From positions 682,001 through 746,000 of the forward strand of contig CP034928.1 in the NCBI GenBank assembly GCA_004102645.1: DNA of 64,000 bases. The letters are read 5' to 3'. The DNA is from Candidatus Bipolaricaulis sibiricus. Its GTDB lineage: Bacteria; Bipolaricaulota; Bipolaricaulia; Bipolaricaulales; Bipolaricaulaceae. Under the pieces are notes generated by a model. That model was not told the DNA's origin, made no database searches, and worked only from the letters and a program-made list of their open reading frames with translations. Of the stretch, positions 34,824 to 43,770 are shown one piece after another. Position 1 is the first letter of the stretch. The number at the start of each line of letters is the position of its first letter. The translations under genes were made by a program, and so were the position numbers.

Positions 34824-35183
34824 ATGGGCAGACGGGAAGAGTTCTTCACAGAGCGGGAGCGCCTCACCGCGCTTACCCTCCGGCGGGCGAACCTGGTCAC
34901 AAAGCGGTTCTTCGCCCTCGACACTACGGCCTACGACGACGGGGCCCTCCCCCGGGTGACGAAGGAGCTCCTGGGCCTCGTGGCGTCCCTCGTCCTGCGC
35001 TGCGACGACTGCATCACGTACCACGTCGTCGGGGCGTGGGAGGCCGGAGCTACCGGAGATCAGCTGATGGAGGCGATGTCCGTCGCGTTGGTGGTGGGAG
35101 GATCGATCGTCATCCCCCACCTCCGCCGGGCGGCGGCGCTGGTGGACGAACTGGAGGGAGGCGATGCAGCGAGCGGTCATTGA
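34824..35183 (+). CDS. Carboxymuconolactone decarboxylase/AhpD-like protein
   Basis: A 119-residue all-helical protein of the AhpD/CMD fold. The redox-active CxxC lies in LRCDDCITYHVVGAWEAGAT, with the proton-relay histidine of AhpD-like peroxidase systems. The likely role is as a thiol-based peroxidase or disulfide carrier rather than a decarboxylase. ATG after AAAGGAG. Overlaps the flavodiiron gene by 20 bases. Confidence 0.9.
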   Translation: MGRREEFFTERERLTALTLRRANLVTKRFFALDTTAYDDGALPRVTKELLGLVASLVLRCDDCITYHVVGAWEAGATGDQLMEAMSVALVVGGSIVIPHLRRAAALVDELEGGDAASGH

Positions 35184-36351
35184 GCTTAGGGAGGGGATTC
35201 ACTGGGTGGGGGTCAAGGACTGGGGCCGACGGCTGTTCGACGGGCTGATCCCGCTCCCCCACGGGACGTCGTACAACGCCTACCTCGTGCGGGGACAGGA
35301 GAAGACGGCCCTTGTGGATACGGTCAACCCCGGGTTTGAGGGCGAGCTCATTGCCAAGATCCGGGCGGTCGCGGATCCGGCGGGGCTCGACTACGTGGTC
35401 ATGAACCACGCCGAGCCCGACCACGCGGGGGCGATCCCCGTTCTCCTCGATCAGAGCCCACGGGCCCAACTCGTCCTCACCGCGAAGGGGGCGGAGATGG
35501 CCGACCGCTACTACCGCGTACCCGAGGACCGGATGCAGGTCGTGAAGGACGGGGACGCGCTCGACATCGGTGGGAAGACCCTCCGCTTCATCGACGCCCC
35601 GTTCCTCCACTGGCCGGAGACGATGTTCACGTACCTCGTCGAGGACGAGGTCTTGTTCCCGTGCGACTTCTTCGGCGCTCACACTGCGGCCGGGGTGGAC
35701 GACGACGACGTGCCCGACCTCGCGGTTCGCGCTCAGATGTACTTTGGCGAGATCATGATGCCGTTCCGGAAGGCCGGGGAGCGGGCGATGAGGAAGCTCG
35801 CCGATCTTCCGATCGAACTCATCGCCCCGAGCCACGGGCCGGTGTGGCGGCACCCCGAGCGGATCCTGGGCTTGTACCGCAAGTGGACCGCGGGGGAAAC
35901 GGTCCCCAAGGTGGTCGTCGCCTACGTGAGCATGTGGGGCTCGACCGAACGGCTCGTCCGCGTTGCGACCGAGGTCCTTCTTGACGTGGGGATGCACGTT
36001 GCCGTGCACGAGCTGGCGCACGTGGACGTGGGCGACCTCGCCGGCGACCTCGTCGACGCGCGGGCGCTCGTGCTCGGCGCGCCGACGGTGCTTGGTGCCC
36101 TCCACCCCGCCGCGCTCAACGCGGCCCACCTCGTGCGGACGCTCCGGCCCCCGCTCCGGTACGCGGCCGTGCTCAGCTCCTACGGCTGGGGGGGCGGGGC
36201 CCGGCGTCAGGCGGGCGAGATCCTCGGCCCAACCGGGATCGAGGTCCTGGGAGCGGTGGAGGTCCACGGCGCGCCGGACGCGGGTGCGGAGGCCCAGGCC
36301 GCGGCCCTCGCCGCGGAGCTCGCCGCCAAGGTCCGGGATTGGGAGCGATGA
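35164..36351 (+). CDS. Flavodiiron protein (A-type flavoprotein, FprA-like)
   Basis: Reduces NO to N2O and/or O2 to water in anaerobes. 395 residues. The metallo-beta-lactamase part holds the di-iron ligands: VMNHAEPDHAGAIPVLL (HxExDH), LFPCDFFGAH and IAPSHGPVW. The C-terminal flavodoxin domain begins VVVAYVSMWGSTERLVRVA. No rubredoxin or flavin-reductase extension is attached, so a separate donor is needed. ATG after GGAGGGAGGC. Confidence 0.95.
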   Translation: MQRAVIELREGIHWVGVKDWGRRLFDGLIPLPHGTSYNAYLVRGQEKTALVDTVNPGFEGELIAKIRAVADPAGLDYVVMNHAEPDHAGAIPVLLDQSPRAQLVLTAKGAEMADRYYRVPEDRMQVVKDGDALDIGGKTLRFIDAPFLHWPETMFTYLVEDEVLFPCDFFGAHTAAGVDDDDVPDLAVRAQMYFGEIMMPFRKAGERAMRKLADLPIELIAPSHGPVWRHPERILGLYRKWTAGETVPKVVVAYVSMWGSTERLVRVATEVLLDVGMHVAVHELAHVDVGDLAGDLVDARALVLGAPTVLGALHPAALNAAHLVRTLRPPLRYAAVLSSYGWGGGARRQAGEILGPTGIEVLGAVEVHGAPDAGAEAQAAALAAELAAKVRDWER

Positions 36352-36651
36352 GGCGACGGCATGTGGCGGTGTCCAGCGGCGCAGCCTGTCTGCACCGCGA
36401 ACGTGCGGGGTCTGCGCGACGGTTGGTGCTGCATCCGACGCCAGGCACCCCGGACGCGGGACGGCGTTGCCGCCGGGTCCGCCGAGATCACAGGGGACAG
36501 TCTTGAGGATCTGGGTCTGGTCTCGATACAGATCCGCGGTTCTGGGCGTGCTCCGTGTCCTCGGCGGTGAAGCTGGATTGGACGCCGGAACCAGGTGTTC
36601 GGCTGTGGGGCCGGACGGACGATGAGCAAGGTCTGACAAAGGAGGGACACG
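36352..36651. other. Intergenic spacer before hcp
   Basis: 300 bp with no supported gene. A weak promoter-like pair, TTGAGG at about 36504 and TACAGA 18 nt later, could give hcp its own transcript. Nothing else recognised. Confidence 0.3.
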
Positions 36652-38301
36652 ATGGGCATGTTCTGTTACCAGTGCGAGCAGGCGGCCGCGGGCCAGGGCT
36701 GCACCGTGAGCGGGGTCTGCGGCAAGGACCCAGAGGTCGCCGCGCTCCAGGACCTCCTCCTCCAGCTCACGAAGGAGATCAGCTGGCTCGCCCATCAGGC
36801 GCGGGTGCGGGAAGCCCGCGACGAGGCGGTCGATGCGTACGTTGCCGAGGCCCTGTTCACCACGGTCACCAACGTGAACTTCGACCCGCGCCGGCTTCAG
36901 AGCGTGATCGCCGAGGGGATCCGCGTCCGTGATCGGGGGGAGGGGCTGTACCGCGGGGTCTCCCGAGCGGCCGGTCGCGAGCCGGATCCCGTTCCCCACA
37001 GCTTGCCCATCCCCGACGTCCGTGACCGGGACGCCCTCGTCGCGCTGGGGCGGACCGTTTCCCCTGCCACGCGGATCGCCGCGGACGGGGCCGAGCGGGC
37101 TGGCCTGGCCGAGCTTGTGGTCTACGGCCTGAAGGGGGCGGCAGCCTACGCCGTTCACGCCCGGTCCCTCGGCTGTGAGGACGACCGGGTGTACGCGTTC
37201 TTCCACGAGGCGTTGGCCACACTTCTCGCCGGGGGCCTGGACCGGGATGGGCTCCTCTCTCTCGCCCTGCGCTGCGGGGAGGCCAACCTGCGGGCAATGG
37301 AGCTCCTTGACCAGGGGCACACCGAGGCGTTCGGCGACCCCACGCCGACCCGGGTCCGCGTGACCCCGGTGCGGGGGAAGGCGATCCTCGTCTCCGGGCA
37401 CGACCTCCAGGACCTGTACGAGCTCCTCCGCCAGACGAAGGGGAAGGGGATCCACGTCTACACCCACGGCGAGATGCTTCCCGCCCACGGATACCCCGCG
37501 CTGCGGGCGTTTCCCCATCTCGTCGGCAACTACGGCGGCGCGTGGCAGGATCAGCGTCGTGAGTTCGCCGCCTTCCCCGGGGCGATCCTCATGACCACGA
37601 ACTGCATCCAGAAGCCGGCGGAGTCGTACGCCGATCGCATGTTCACCTCTCACCTCGTCGCCTGGCCGGGCGTGCGCCACGTGGAAGGCCGGGACTTCAC
37701 GCCGGTGATCGAGGCCGCGCTCGCCGCGCCGGGGTTTGCAGACGATGCGCCGGAGCAGAAGATCACCGTCGGCTTCGGGCGCAAGACCCTGCTCGACGCC
37801 GCGGGGACCGTGCTCGACCTCATCCGGGCGGGGAAGCTCCGGCACGTGTTCCTCATCGGCGGCTGCGACGGTGCCAAGCCGGGCCGGAACTACTACACCG
37901 AGTTCGCGACCTCCGTGCCGGAGGACTGTCTCATCCTCACCCTTGCCTGCGGGAAGTACCGGTTCAACAAGCTCTCGTTCGGGGAACTTGCAGGCCTGCC
38001 GCGGCTCCTCGACGTGGGGCAGTGCAACGACGCCTACGCCGCGATCCGGCTCGCGGGGGCCTTGGCCGAGGCCGCGGGGTGCGGGCTGAACGACCTACCG
38101 CTGTCGCTCATCCTGTCGTGGTACGAGCAGAAGGCGGTGGCAATCCTGCTCACGCTCCTCCACCTCGGGATGCGCGGGATGCGGCTCGGCCCCAGCCTGC
38201 CCGCGTTCCTGACCCCCGAGGTGCTCGCCGTGCTCGGCGAGGCGTTCGACCTCGCCCCGACCGGAACGCCCCGGGAGGACCTGGCGGCGATCCTGGGCTG
38301 A
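36652..38301 (+). CDS. hcp: Hydroxylamine reductase / hybrid cluster protein
   Basis: 549 residues, cytosolic. It contains a conventional N-terminal cubane (MFCYQCEQAAAGQGCTVSGV then CGK) and the hybrid Fe-S-O cluster. Hcp reduces NO or hydroxylamine and handles protein S-nitrosylation. The FCYQCEQ start, the THGEMLPAHGYP segment, TTNCIQKP, and GGCDGAKPGRNYYTEF with LACGKYRFNK are all diagnostic. ATG preceded by AAAGGAGGG. Its position after the flavodiiron gene strengthens the nitrosative-stress reading. Confidence 0.96.
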   Translation: MGMFCYQCEQAAAGQGCTVSGVCGKDPEVAALQDLLLQLTKEISWLAHQARVREARDEAVDAYVAEALFTTVTNVNFDPRRLQSVIAEGIRVRDRGEGLYRGVSRAAGREPDPVPHSLPIPDVRDRDALVALGRTVSPATRIAADGAERAGLAELVVYGLKGAAAYAVHARSLGCEDDRVYAFFHEALATLLAGGLDRDGLLSLALRCGEANLRAMELLDQGHTEAFGDPTPTRVRVTPVRGKAILVSGHDLQDLYELLRQTKGKGIHVYTHGEMLPAHGYPALRAFPHLVGNYGGAWQDQRREFAAFPGAILMTTNCIQKPAESYADRMFTSHLVAWPGVRHVEGRDFTPVIEAALAAPGFADDAPEQKITVGFGRKTLLDAAGTVLDLIRAGKLRHVFLIGGCDGAKPGRNYYTEFATSVPEDCLILTLACGKYRFNKLSFGELAGLPRLLDVGQCNDAYAAIRLAGALAEAAGCGLNDLPLSLILSWYEQKAVAILLTLLHLGMRGMRLGPSLPAFLTPEVLAVLGEAFDLAPTGTPREDLAAILG

Positions 38302-38861
38302 GCCGGGCCCGCATCCGACCTCGGGCTCGGCAGTCCCGCCCGGGCGGGGTCCGAACGGGGGCGGGTCGCTGGAGGCACCGGCGCGGTGGACTTTGGAGGC
38401 GAGGGACGGTGGGGGCGAGGCGGAAGCGATCAAGCACGAGTTCACCCACGTGTCTGAGCGTGACGGAGATCGGCGCATCGCCCGCTGCCCCGAGATCCCG
38501 GGAGGCAACGGCCAGGGACAGAGGAAGAACGAAGGCCGTCAGGCTTTCTGGCACCGTGGGCACGCAGGACCGCCTTGCCCAGAGATGCCTCCTTGCCGAG
38601 GAACGATCCACTCTCGAGCGGCCGGGCCGCTGCTGTGGTGTGGGATCGCGTCTAGGTTCAGTACTTCGACGATCGAGACCCATCTGCAGATAGCGCGCCT
38701 GGCACGCCTGCCGGTCTCCCTCGGGAATGGCCAGGAGCTGGCGATCACACGCCATACGGACAGCCGGACAGATCTGGGTTGCCGGCGCCGTTTCGGGAGC
38801 CCAAGAATGAAGCTCCGACCCCCGCGCTGCAGAGCTGTCGTCGAGCAGCTGGCGATGTCCG
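38302..38861. other. Long intergenic region without a supported gene
   Basis: 560 bp between convergent hcp and the ars operon. Several open frames on both strands lack ribosome sites and family resemblance. An imperfect GC-rich stem just after hcp (GAGCC ... GGGCTC, about 38301-38331) may act as a terminator. Could hold decayed sequence, but I recognise no parent gene. Confidence 0.35.
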
Positions 38862-40334
38862 CTAGAGATAGCCGAGCCTCACTCCGATGATCATGCCGAC
38901 GCCGATCAAGACCATCACCAAGCCCGTGGTGAAGTGGAGCTTCCCGAGCTTCGCCGTCCGCCATCGCTCTGCTCGGGCGGTGGTCGTGAACCCGAAGTGG
39001 ACAAGCAGGGTGATCCCGATCATCGGCAGGATGAAGATGAAGTTGTACAGGAGCAACCACAGCGCACCCTGAAGTCGGCTCGTCGTCTGAGACAGCAGGG
39101 TGAGGATCACGATGTAGGGGCCCGATGTGCACGGGGCGAGGAACAGAGAGTCCACCAGGCCGATCACGAACGCCCCGGGGATCGATACCACCGACGCCGT
39201 GATCTTCTTCACTGACGGCTTCCACTTCTCGGGAACCTCGATCGAGAACCACTTCCCGTACCAGAGGAGGTCCTTCATCTCCCACAGACCGATCACGATC
39301 GCCAGGGACGAGACGGCGTAGACGAACGGCACCCGGAATGCGCGGATGCCGCCTACGAGTGAGTAGAGGGCAAAACCGATTGCGTAGTAGGCAACGAAGA
39401 TCCCTGCTGCGAACGCGAGTCCGGCCCAGATCACCTTGACGCGCTTCCCCACCACGAGCAAGGTCCCGAGAAGGAGGATGAGCACAGCGAAGTCGCACGG
39501 GTTGACCGAGTCGAGAATCGCCGCGATGACCACCGCTCCCAGGGTGAGCTGTTCTCGCACCCGAAGGCGATCGAGTGGAGAGCTGGACTGAGTCCGGACA
39601 GCTTGAGCCAGTGCGTCGTTGACCGCCGCGGCTCCATCCGCGGTGTCCAGCGCCAGGGGAGCGCGGCGTGGGAGGAACACCTGCCCACCTACCACAGCCA
39701 CGTCCCCGGCGAAAAACCCGGGGGCGTTGCCGTGGGCCCCGTACATGCGCTTCAGCTTGTCGAACGTAGACGCTGCGTCTGGGGTTGCCAGGTCGAGCTG
39801 CCGGACCCCGAGGCCGGGGTACTGCTCCACCCACCGCTCGACGAGGGCCTCCAGGATCTGGCAGTCCGGGCATCCAGCGGCGCGTGTGAACAGCACGCCC
39901 TCCGTGACGGTCGGGGGTAGCTTCGTGAGCGGCGAAGGTGCGCCCACAGCCTGCGCCGTGCGGATCGCTTCTTCCAAGGTCAGTTCTTGGGCAAGCCCAG
40001 ACAGGGTTACGGGCTGGGGGCCCACACCGTAGAACGTGGTGCCCACCATGACCACGTCGCCCACGAACACCATCGGTACCGGGCCCAGCTCAGCGCTGTA
40101 GGCCCTGAGAAGCCTCTGGAGGAGGCTCCACCCCTCCGGGGTGTGGATGCCATAGCGGTGGAGCCTGAACGGGAGGCCATCCTGGATCAGTGTTCCCAAG
40201 AACGTCTCGACCTGCTTGCAGTGCGAGCACCCTTCTTCGTAGAAGAACAGGACCTCGACCTCCTGGGCCATCGTGGCCCAGACCGCGACCGTGAGCCCTG
40301 CCAGCAGCCCGAGCCACACGCGCCTAGCCCTCAT
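38862..40334 (-). CDS. Thioredoxin-fold / DsbD-CcdA-type membrane fusion protein
   Basis: A 490-residue exported membrane protein, last gene of the ars operon. A signal peptide (1-23) is followed by two periplasmic thioredoxin-like domains with Cys-x2-Cys pairs: EEGCSHCKQ (Cys36, Cys39) and AAGCPDCQI near residue 150. The C-terminal ~240 residues form six or so helices with the paired membrane cysteines of CcdA/DsbD (SVNPCDFAVLILLLG and FLAPCTSGPYIVIL). This would move reducing power from cytoplasmic thioredoxin to the periplasm. Start ATG with GGGAGGGG; it overlaps the end of arsC by 11 bases. Confidence 0.85.
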   Translation of the reverse strand: MRARRVWLGLLAGLTVAVWATMAQEVEVLFFYEEGCSHCKQVETFLGTLIQDGLPFRLHRYGIHTPEGWSLLQRLLRAYSAELGPVPMVFVGDVVMVGTTFYGVGPQPVTLSGLAQELTLEEAIRTAQAVGAPSPLTKLPPTVTEGVLFTRAAGCPDCQILEALVERWVEQYPGLGVRQLDLATPDAASTFDKLKRMYGAHGNAPGFFAGDVAVVGGQVFLPRRAPLALDTADGAAAVNDALAQAVRTQSSSPLDRLRVREQLTLGAVVIAAILDSVNPCDFAVLILLLGTLLVVGKRVKVIWAGLAFAAGIFVAYYAIGFALYSLVGGIRAFRVPFVYAVSSLAIVIGLWEMKDLLWYGKWFSIEVPEKWKPSVKKITASVVSIPGAFVIGLVDSLFLAPCTSGPYIVILTLLSQTTSRLQGALWLLLYNFIFILPMIGITLLVHFGFTTTARAERWRTAKLGKLHFTTGLVMVLIGVGMIIGVRLGYL

Positions 40335-40758
40335 GCCGTTCCCCTCCCTCGACGAATCGACCTGTAACCCAGTTCCACAGAGCGTCGCGGACCTGGCGGA
40401 ACGCTCCCCGCATCTCGTCCTCCCCGCCCTCCGCCGAAGCCGGGTCGGGGAAGGGAACGTGCTCCTGCCGCCCGCCTGGGAAGAACGGGCAGCTCCCCGG
40501 CGCATCGTCCCCGCAGAACACGATCACCTCGTCGAACGCGTGACCCAGGAATTCGCGCACGTCCTTGGATCTCTGTCCCGAGATGTCCACACCCCGCTCG
40601 GCGAGGACCTCGATCGCGAGCGGGTGAACCGCGGTGGGCGCGCTCCCTGCGCTGGCAGCCTCGTACCGATCGCCGGCGAGGTGACGGAGGATCCCCTCCG
40701 CCATCTGGGACCGGGCGGAGTTGTGCGCACACAGGAATAGCACCCGCTCCTTCGCCAT
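40324..40758 (-). CDS. arsC: Arsenate reductase, thioredoxin-coupled (LMW phosphatase fold)
   Basis: Reduces arsenate to arsenite in the cytoplasm; 144 residues. The P-loop CAHNSARSQMAEGIL carries the Cys-x5-Arg nucleophile, and the two resolving cysteines are in VIVFCGDDAPGSCPFFPGG, as in Staphylococcus/Bacillus ArsC, regenerated by thioredoxin. A simple low-molecular-weight tyrosine phosphatase lacks these extra cysteines. ATG shares one base with the upstream stop (TGATG). Confidence 0.93.
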   Translation of the reverse strand: MAKERVLFLCAHNSARSQMAEGILRHLAGDRYEAASAGSAPTAVHPLAIEVLAERGVDISGQRSKDVREFLGHAFDEVIVFCGDDAPGSCPFFPGGRQEHVPFPDPASAEGGEDEMRGAFRQVRDALWNWVTGRFVEGGERHEG

Positions 40759-41222
40759 CACTTCCAGAGGAGAAGCAGGGCCGCGACCCCCACCGCCAGG
40801 ATGAGGACGATCTCGAGCGGACTCAACACGCGGCGCATCTTGTCGGGAAGTCGCTCCAGCGGCGAGGGGCAGCCCTCGGTGCGGCATCGGAGGACCTCCT
40901 CCTCGATTCGGAGCTGCGCCACGAGGCCAACTCCGGCGACCGCAACGTTGCCCACGAACACCGTTGGGGTGACCTCCTTGGTCAGCCCATAGGCCTGACC
41001 GAGCGTGGCCAGGAGCCGCCAGTTGTCGGGACTGAACGTGACCTCATGGGCGACCACCCGCAGGTCAGGGTACGTCTCCTGAAGCTCGGCAAGGTACGCC
41101 TTCATGACCAAGCAGTCCGGACATGTCGCGGACCAGAAGTAGTGGAGCTCCACCTCGGCTGCCATTGCACCGACGGCCGCTCCAACGAGAAGAAGAGCGA
41201 TCAGGTTTCGCCATCGCATCAT
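40758..41222 (-). CDS. Exported thioredoxin-fold protein with C-terminal membrane anchor
   Basis: A 154-residue protein with a signal peptide (about 1-21), a thioredoxin-like domain with [19 protein letters not shown], a cis-proline TPTVFVG strand, and a C-terminal hydrophobic helix ([18 protein letters not shown]). A further pair of cysteines ([12 protein letters not shown]) lies before the helix and could be a second redox or metal site; a similar SPL motif occurs in the 38862-40334 protein. Start: the first of two adjacent ATGs, with AGGAGG, in an ATGA overlap with the acr3 stop. Confidence 0.8.
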   Translation of the reverse strand: MMRWRNLIALLLVGAAVGAMAAEVELHYFWSATCPDCLVMKAYLAELQETYPDLRVVAHEVTFSPDNWRLLATLGQAYGLTKEVTPTVFVGNVAVAGVGLVAQLRIEEEVLRCRTEGCPSPLERLPDKMRRVLSPLEIVLILAVGVAALLLLWK

Positions 41223-42352
41223 GCCACCTCCTGAGCCTTCGCGCCCCTCAGGGCGAACCAGCTACGTGTGCGCAAGCAGATCCGCACCAGCATCAGCATC
41301 ACCGGGACCTCGATCAGAACGCCGACCACCGTGGCCAGCGCCGCCCCCGAGGACAGGCCGTAGAGCATCGTCGCCGTGGCGATCGCGACCTCGAAGTGGT
41401 TCGAGGCGCCGATCATCGCCGACGGAGCCGCATCCTCGTACCGGAACCGCAGCAACCGTGCCAGCCCGTACGTGATCCCGAAGATGAGCCACGTCTGGAG
41501 GAAGAGCGGGATCGCGATCCACAGGATCGTGAGTGGGTTCTCGACGATCGTCTCCCCCTTGAATGTGAAGAGGAGGACCAGCGTCAGCAGGAGGGCGATC
41601 ACCGATACCGGCGTGAGCCAGGGGACGAACTTGTCCCCGAACCACGCCTCCCCCATCCGCGCCACCACCCATCTCCGGGTGAAGTACCCTGCCGCGAGGG
41701 GAAGGGCCACGTAGATCGCGATCGAGAGAAGCAGCGCCTGCCACGGCACCGGCATCTGGTTGAGCCCCAGGAGGAGCCTCCCCAGCGGGCCGTACAGGAC
41801 GAGCATCGTGAGGGAGTTGATCGCCACCATGACGAGCGTGTGGCCCTGGTTTCCCCGGGCGAGGAACCCCCACACGAGGACCATCGCCGTGCAGGGGGCG
41901 ATTCCCAGAAGGATCGCCCCCGAGATGTAGGACCGGAAGAGCTCGACCTGGGTCCCATCCTTCACGACCTCCACGCCGGGCAGGAGACCGCGGAAGAAGA
42001 GACCCAGGAACAGGGTGGCGATCCCGAACATCGTGAACGGCTTGATCCCCCAGTTGACGATGAGGGTGAGGAGTACGGGCTTCGCGTTCTTACCCGCGCG
42101 GAGGACCTCGGCGAAGTCGATCTTGACCATGATCGGGTACATCATGAAGAACAGGGCAGCCGCGATCGGGATCGACACGACCGGGGCCCCACCCACGTAG
42201 ATCGCGAGCCCGTCGAGAGACCGGGCCGCGTCGGGCGCCACACGACCGAGGAGGATCCCCGCCCCAATGCACAGGACGACCCACAGGGTCAGGTAGCGCT
42301 CAAACACACCCCACCCAGGTCCCTGCCGGGCCTGGGACTGTGTGGAACCCAC
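41219..42352 (-). CDS. acr3: Arsenite efflux permease, ACR3 family
   Basis: Ten-helix membrane protein of 377 residues exporting As(OH)3 by proton antiport. [17 protein letters not shown] at the N-terminus, [13 protein letters not shown], the conserved cysteine in [18 protein letters not shown] (arsenite binding) and [15 protein letters not shown] are typical ACR3 segments. GTG start with GAGG upstream, ten bases after the DUF1573-rhodanese gene. Confidence 0.96.
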   Translation of the reverse strand: MGSTQSQARQGPGWGVFERYLTLWVVLCIGAGILLGRVAPDAARSLDGLAIYVGGAPVVSIPIAAALFFMMYPIMVKIDFAEVLRAGKNAKPVLLTLIVNWGIKPFTMFGIATLFLGLFFRGLLPGVEVVKDGTQVELFRSYISGAILLGIAPCTAMVLVWGFLARGNQGHTLVMVAINSLTMLVLYGPLGRLLLGLNQMPVPWQALLLSIAIYVALPLAAGYFTRRWVVARMGEAWFGDKFVPWLTPVSVIALLLTLVLLFTFKGETIVENPLTILWIAIPLFLQTWLIFGITYGLARLLRFRYEDAAPSAMIGASNHFEVAIATATMLYGLSSGAALATVVGVLIEVPVMLMLVRICLRTRSWFALRGAKAQEVA

Positions 42353-42362
42353 AGCCTAGCCT

Positions 42363-43433
42363 CTACGGAGAGGGGAAGAGGAGCTCGTCGCCAAAGCTTG
42401 CACGCCAAGCAGCGATGCCGCCGAACAGACAACGTGCCTTCGCGAACCCCACACTCTGCAGGTACTGCGCGACTGCGCACGACTGCGAGCCATCGTCATC
42501 CACAACCCAGATGGACAGCGACGTGCCTGTCGCGGGTCGGGGAAGTCCAGCCGCCCACGCCACCAGCGCGTCCTGGGTGGGTAGGGATACGTTGACCGCC
42601 CCCGGGAAGTGGCCCTGAGCGAAGGTCTCCGGAGAGCGAAGGTCCACGATGTAGAGGTAGTTCTGGGCGACGCGTGACGCCTGGACGCTCCCCCACGTGC
42701 CGTAGTACGGTGTTCCGCTGGGAGGAACGTGTGCGGCATCGGGTGCCCATGCCACGAACAGGTCGCCCAGCGACTGCCACCACGCCACCAGTCCTCCGGA
42801 GATCGCCCGCGGCAGCAGAAACGCGTTCTGTTGAAGAAGCTGGACAGCCTGCGCTGCCTGGATCCCCGTTGTGTCGTAGAGGTAGACAACCTTTGACTTG
42901 GGGAGCTCGCCCAGACGGGCCGACAGGTCAGCGTACGGGATGTTCACCGCGCCGAGCAGGTGACCCTGTGCGTACTCCGCCGCCGTTCGCAGGTCTACAA
43001 GCACGTAGAACTCCGCGTCCAGCGTTCCCGGCGCCCCCTCGTGGGCAGCGAGGGTCCGCACCACGCCCCGGACCGTCACCGGAAGCTGCGGCCGGGTCGG
43101 GTCGTTCGAGGAGATGGTCAGTGTCTGGGAGACGGGCTGCGCGTACCGGCTGTAGCCCGCCGTTCGGAACGTGACCGTCATCATCACTGTCTCCCCGGGG
43201 GCGATGGTCCGCTTGGGCAGCGAGTAGCTCGTGCACGAGCAGTTGTAGCTCACGTTGCTGATGGTGAGGGTGCTCGTCCCGCTGTTGGTGAGGGTCACGG
43301 TGTACTGGACCACCGCCCCATCCATCGCCACGCCGAAGTCGTACAGCTCGGGACTTGCAGCCAGCTTGGGGGTAGCGAGGGCCACCGCGCCTAGGACCAG
43401 CAATCCCACCAGAAGACATCCAATCCGCTTCAT
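42363..43433 (-). CDS. DUF1573 plus two rhodanese-like domains, exported
   Basis: A 356-residue periplasmic protein: signal peptide (MKRIGCLLVGLLVLGAVALA), then an Ig-like DUF1573 domain with the usual cysteine pair (NVSYNCSCTSYSLP), then two rhodanese folds (VDLRTAAEYAQGHLLGAVNI and VDLRSPETFAQGHFPGAVNV). The active-site loops are LYDTTGIQAA and VVDDDGSQSCAV, both lacking the catalytic cysteine at the expected position, so sulfurtransferase activity is unlikely. It may bind oxyanions or protein partners, or serve as scaffold. Ribosome site AGAAGGAGG. Unusual member of an ars operon. Confidence 0.82.
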   Translation of the reverse strand: MKRIGCLLVGLLVLGAVALATPKLAASPELYDFGVAMDGAVVQYTVTLTNSGTSTLTISNVSYNCSCTSYSLPKRTIAPGETVMMTVTFRTAGYSRYAQPVSQTLTISSNDPTRPQLPVTVRGVVRTLAAHEGAPGTLDAEFYVLVDLRTAAEYAQGHLLGAVNIPYADLSARLGELPKSKVVYLYDTTGIQAAQAVQLLQQNAFLLPRAISGGLVAWWQSLGDLFVAWAPDAAHVPPSGTPYYGTWGSVQASRVAQNYLYIVDLRSPETFAQGHFPGAVNVSLPTQDALVAWAAGLPRPATGTSLSIWVVDDDGSQSCAVAQYLQSVGFAKARCLFGGIAAWRASFGDELLFPSP

Positions 43434-43459
43434 CTGTTCCTCCTTCTTGCGACGCAGGT

Positions 43460-43708
43460 CTAGCTGCGTTCCTTTGCTTCCAGGTGTTTCTTGATCTCCG
43501 TCACGGAAGCGATGTGGCCAGAGACGACGATCTGACCGTCAATTGCAAGGGCAGGTGTCATCATCACGCCCCGCTCGATCATCTGGGCCAGATCTTCCAC
43601 CTTCACCACTCTGGCCGCCACGCCCAATTCCGCCACCGCCCGCTCGGCGTTCCGCAACGTCGCCTTGCACTTCGGACATCCCGTCCCGAACACCTCGATC
43701 ACGTGCAT
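43460..43708 (-). CDS. Small thioredoxin-like redox disulfide protein
   Basis: An 82-residue cytosolic glutaredoxin-size thioredoxin (small redox-active disulfide protein 2 family). MHVIEVFGTGCPKCKATLRN carries CxxC, and TPALAIDGQIVVSGHIASV has the cis-proline. A likely electron donor to arsC or to the neighbouring CcdA protein. Preceded by GGAGGT. Family members are common in ars operons with permeases. Confidence 0.92.
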   Translation of the reverse strand: MHVIEVFGTGCPKCKATLRNAERAVAELGVAARVVKVEDLAQMIERGVMMTPALAIDGQIVVSGHIASVTEIKKHLEAKERS

Positions 43709-43770
43709 CTACACCTCCACGCTGTACCGAGTTTCACCGCTACCCGTCGTGGCCCCGCCAAGCTCTCCGA

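Noticed and set aside
35110-37845. 911-codon minus-strand frame opposite the flavodiiron and hcp genes
   Set aside because: Spans two genuine plus-strand genes and their spacer; composition typical of an antisense shadow.
38302-38861. Possible decayed gene in the hcp-ars spacer
   Set aside because: Several frames were read on both strands; none showed a family motif or start signal.
41123-42595. 490-codon plus-strand frame opposite acr3
   Set aside because: Highly polar Arg/Asp/His-rich antisense translation of a membrane protein gene.
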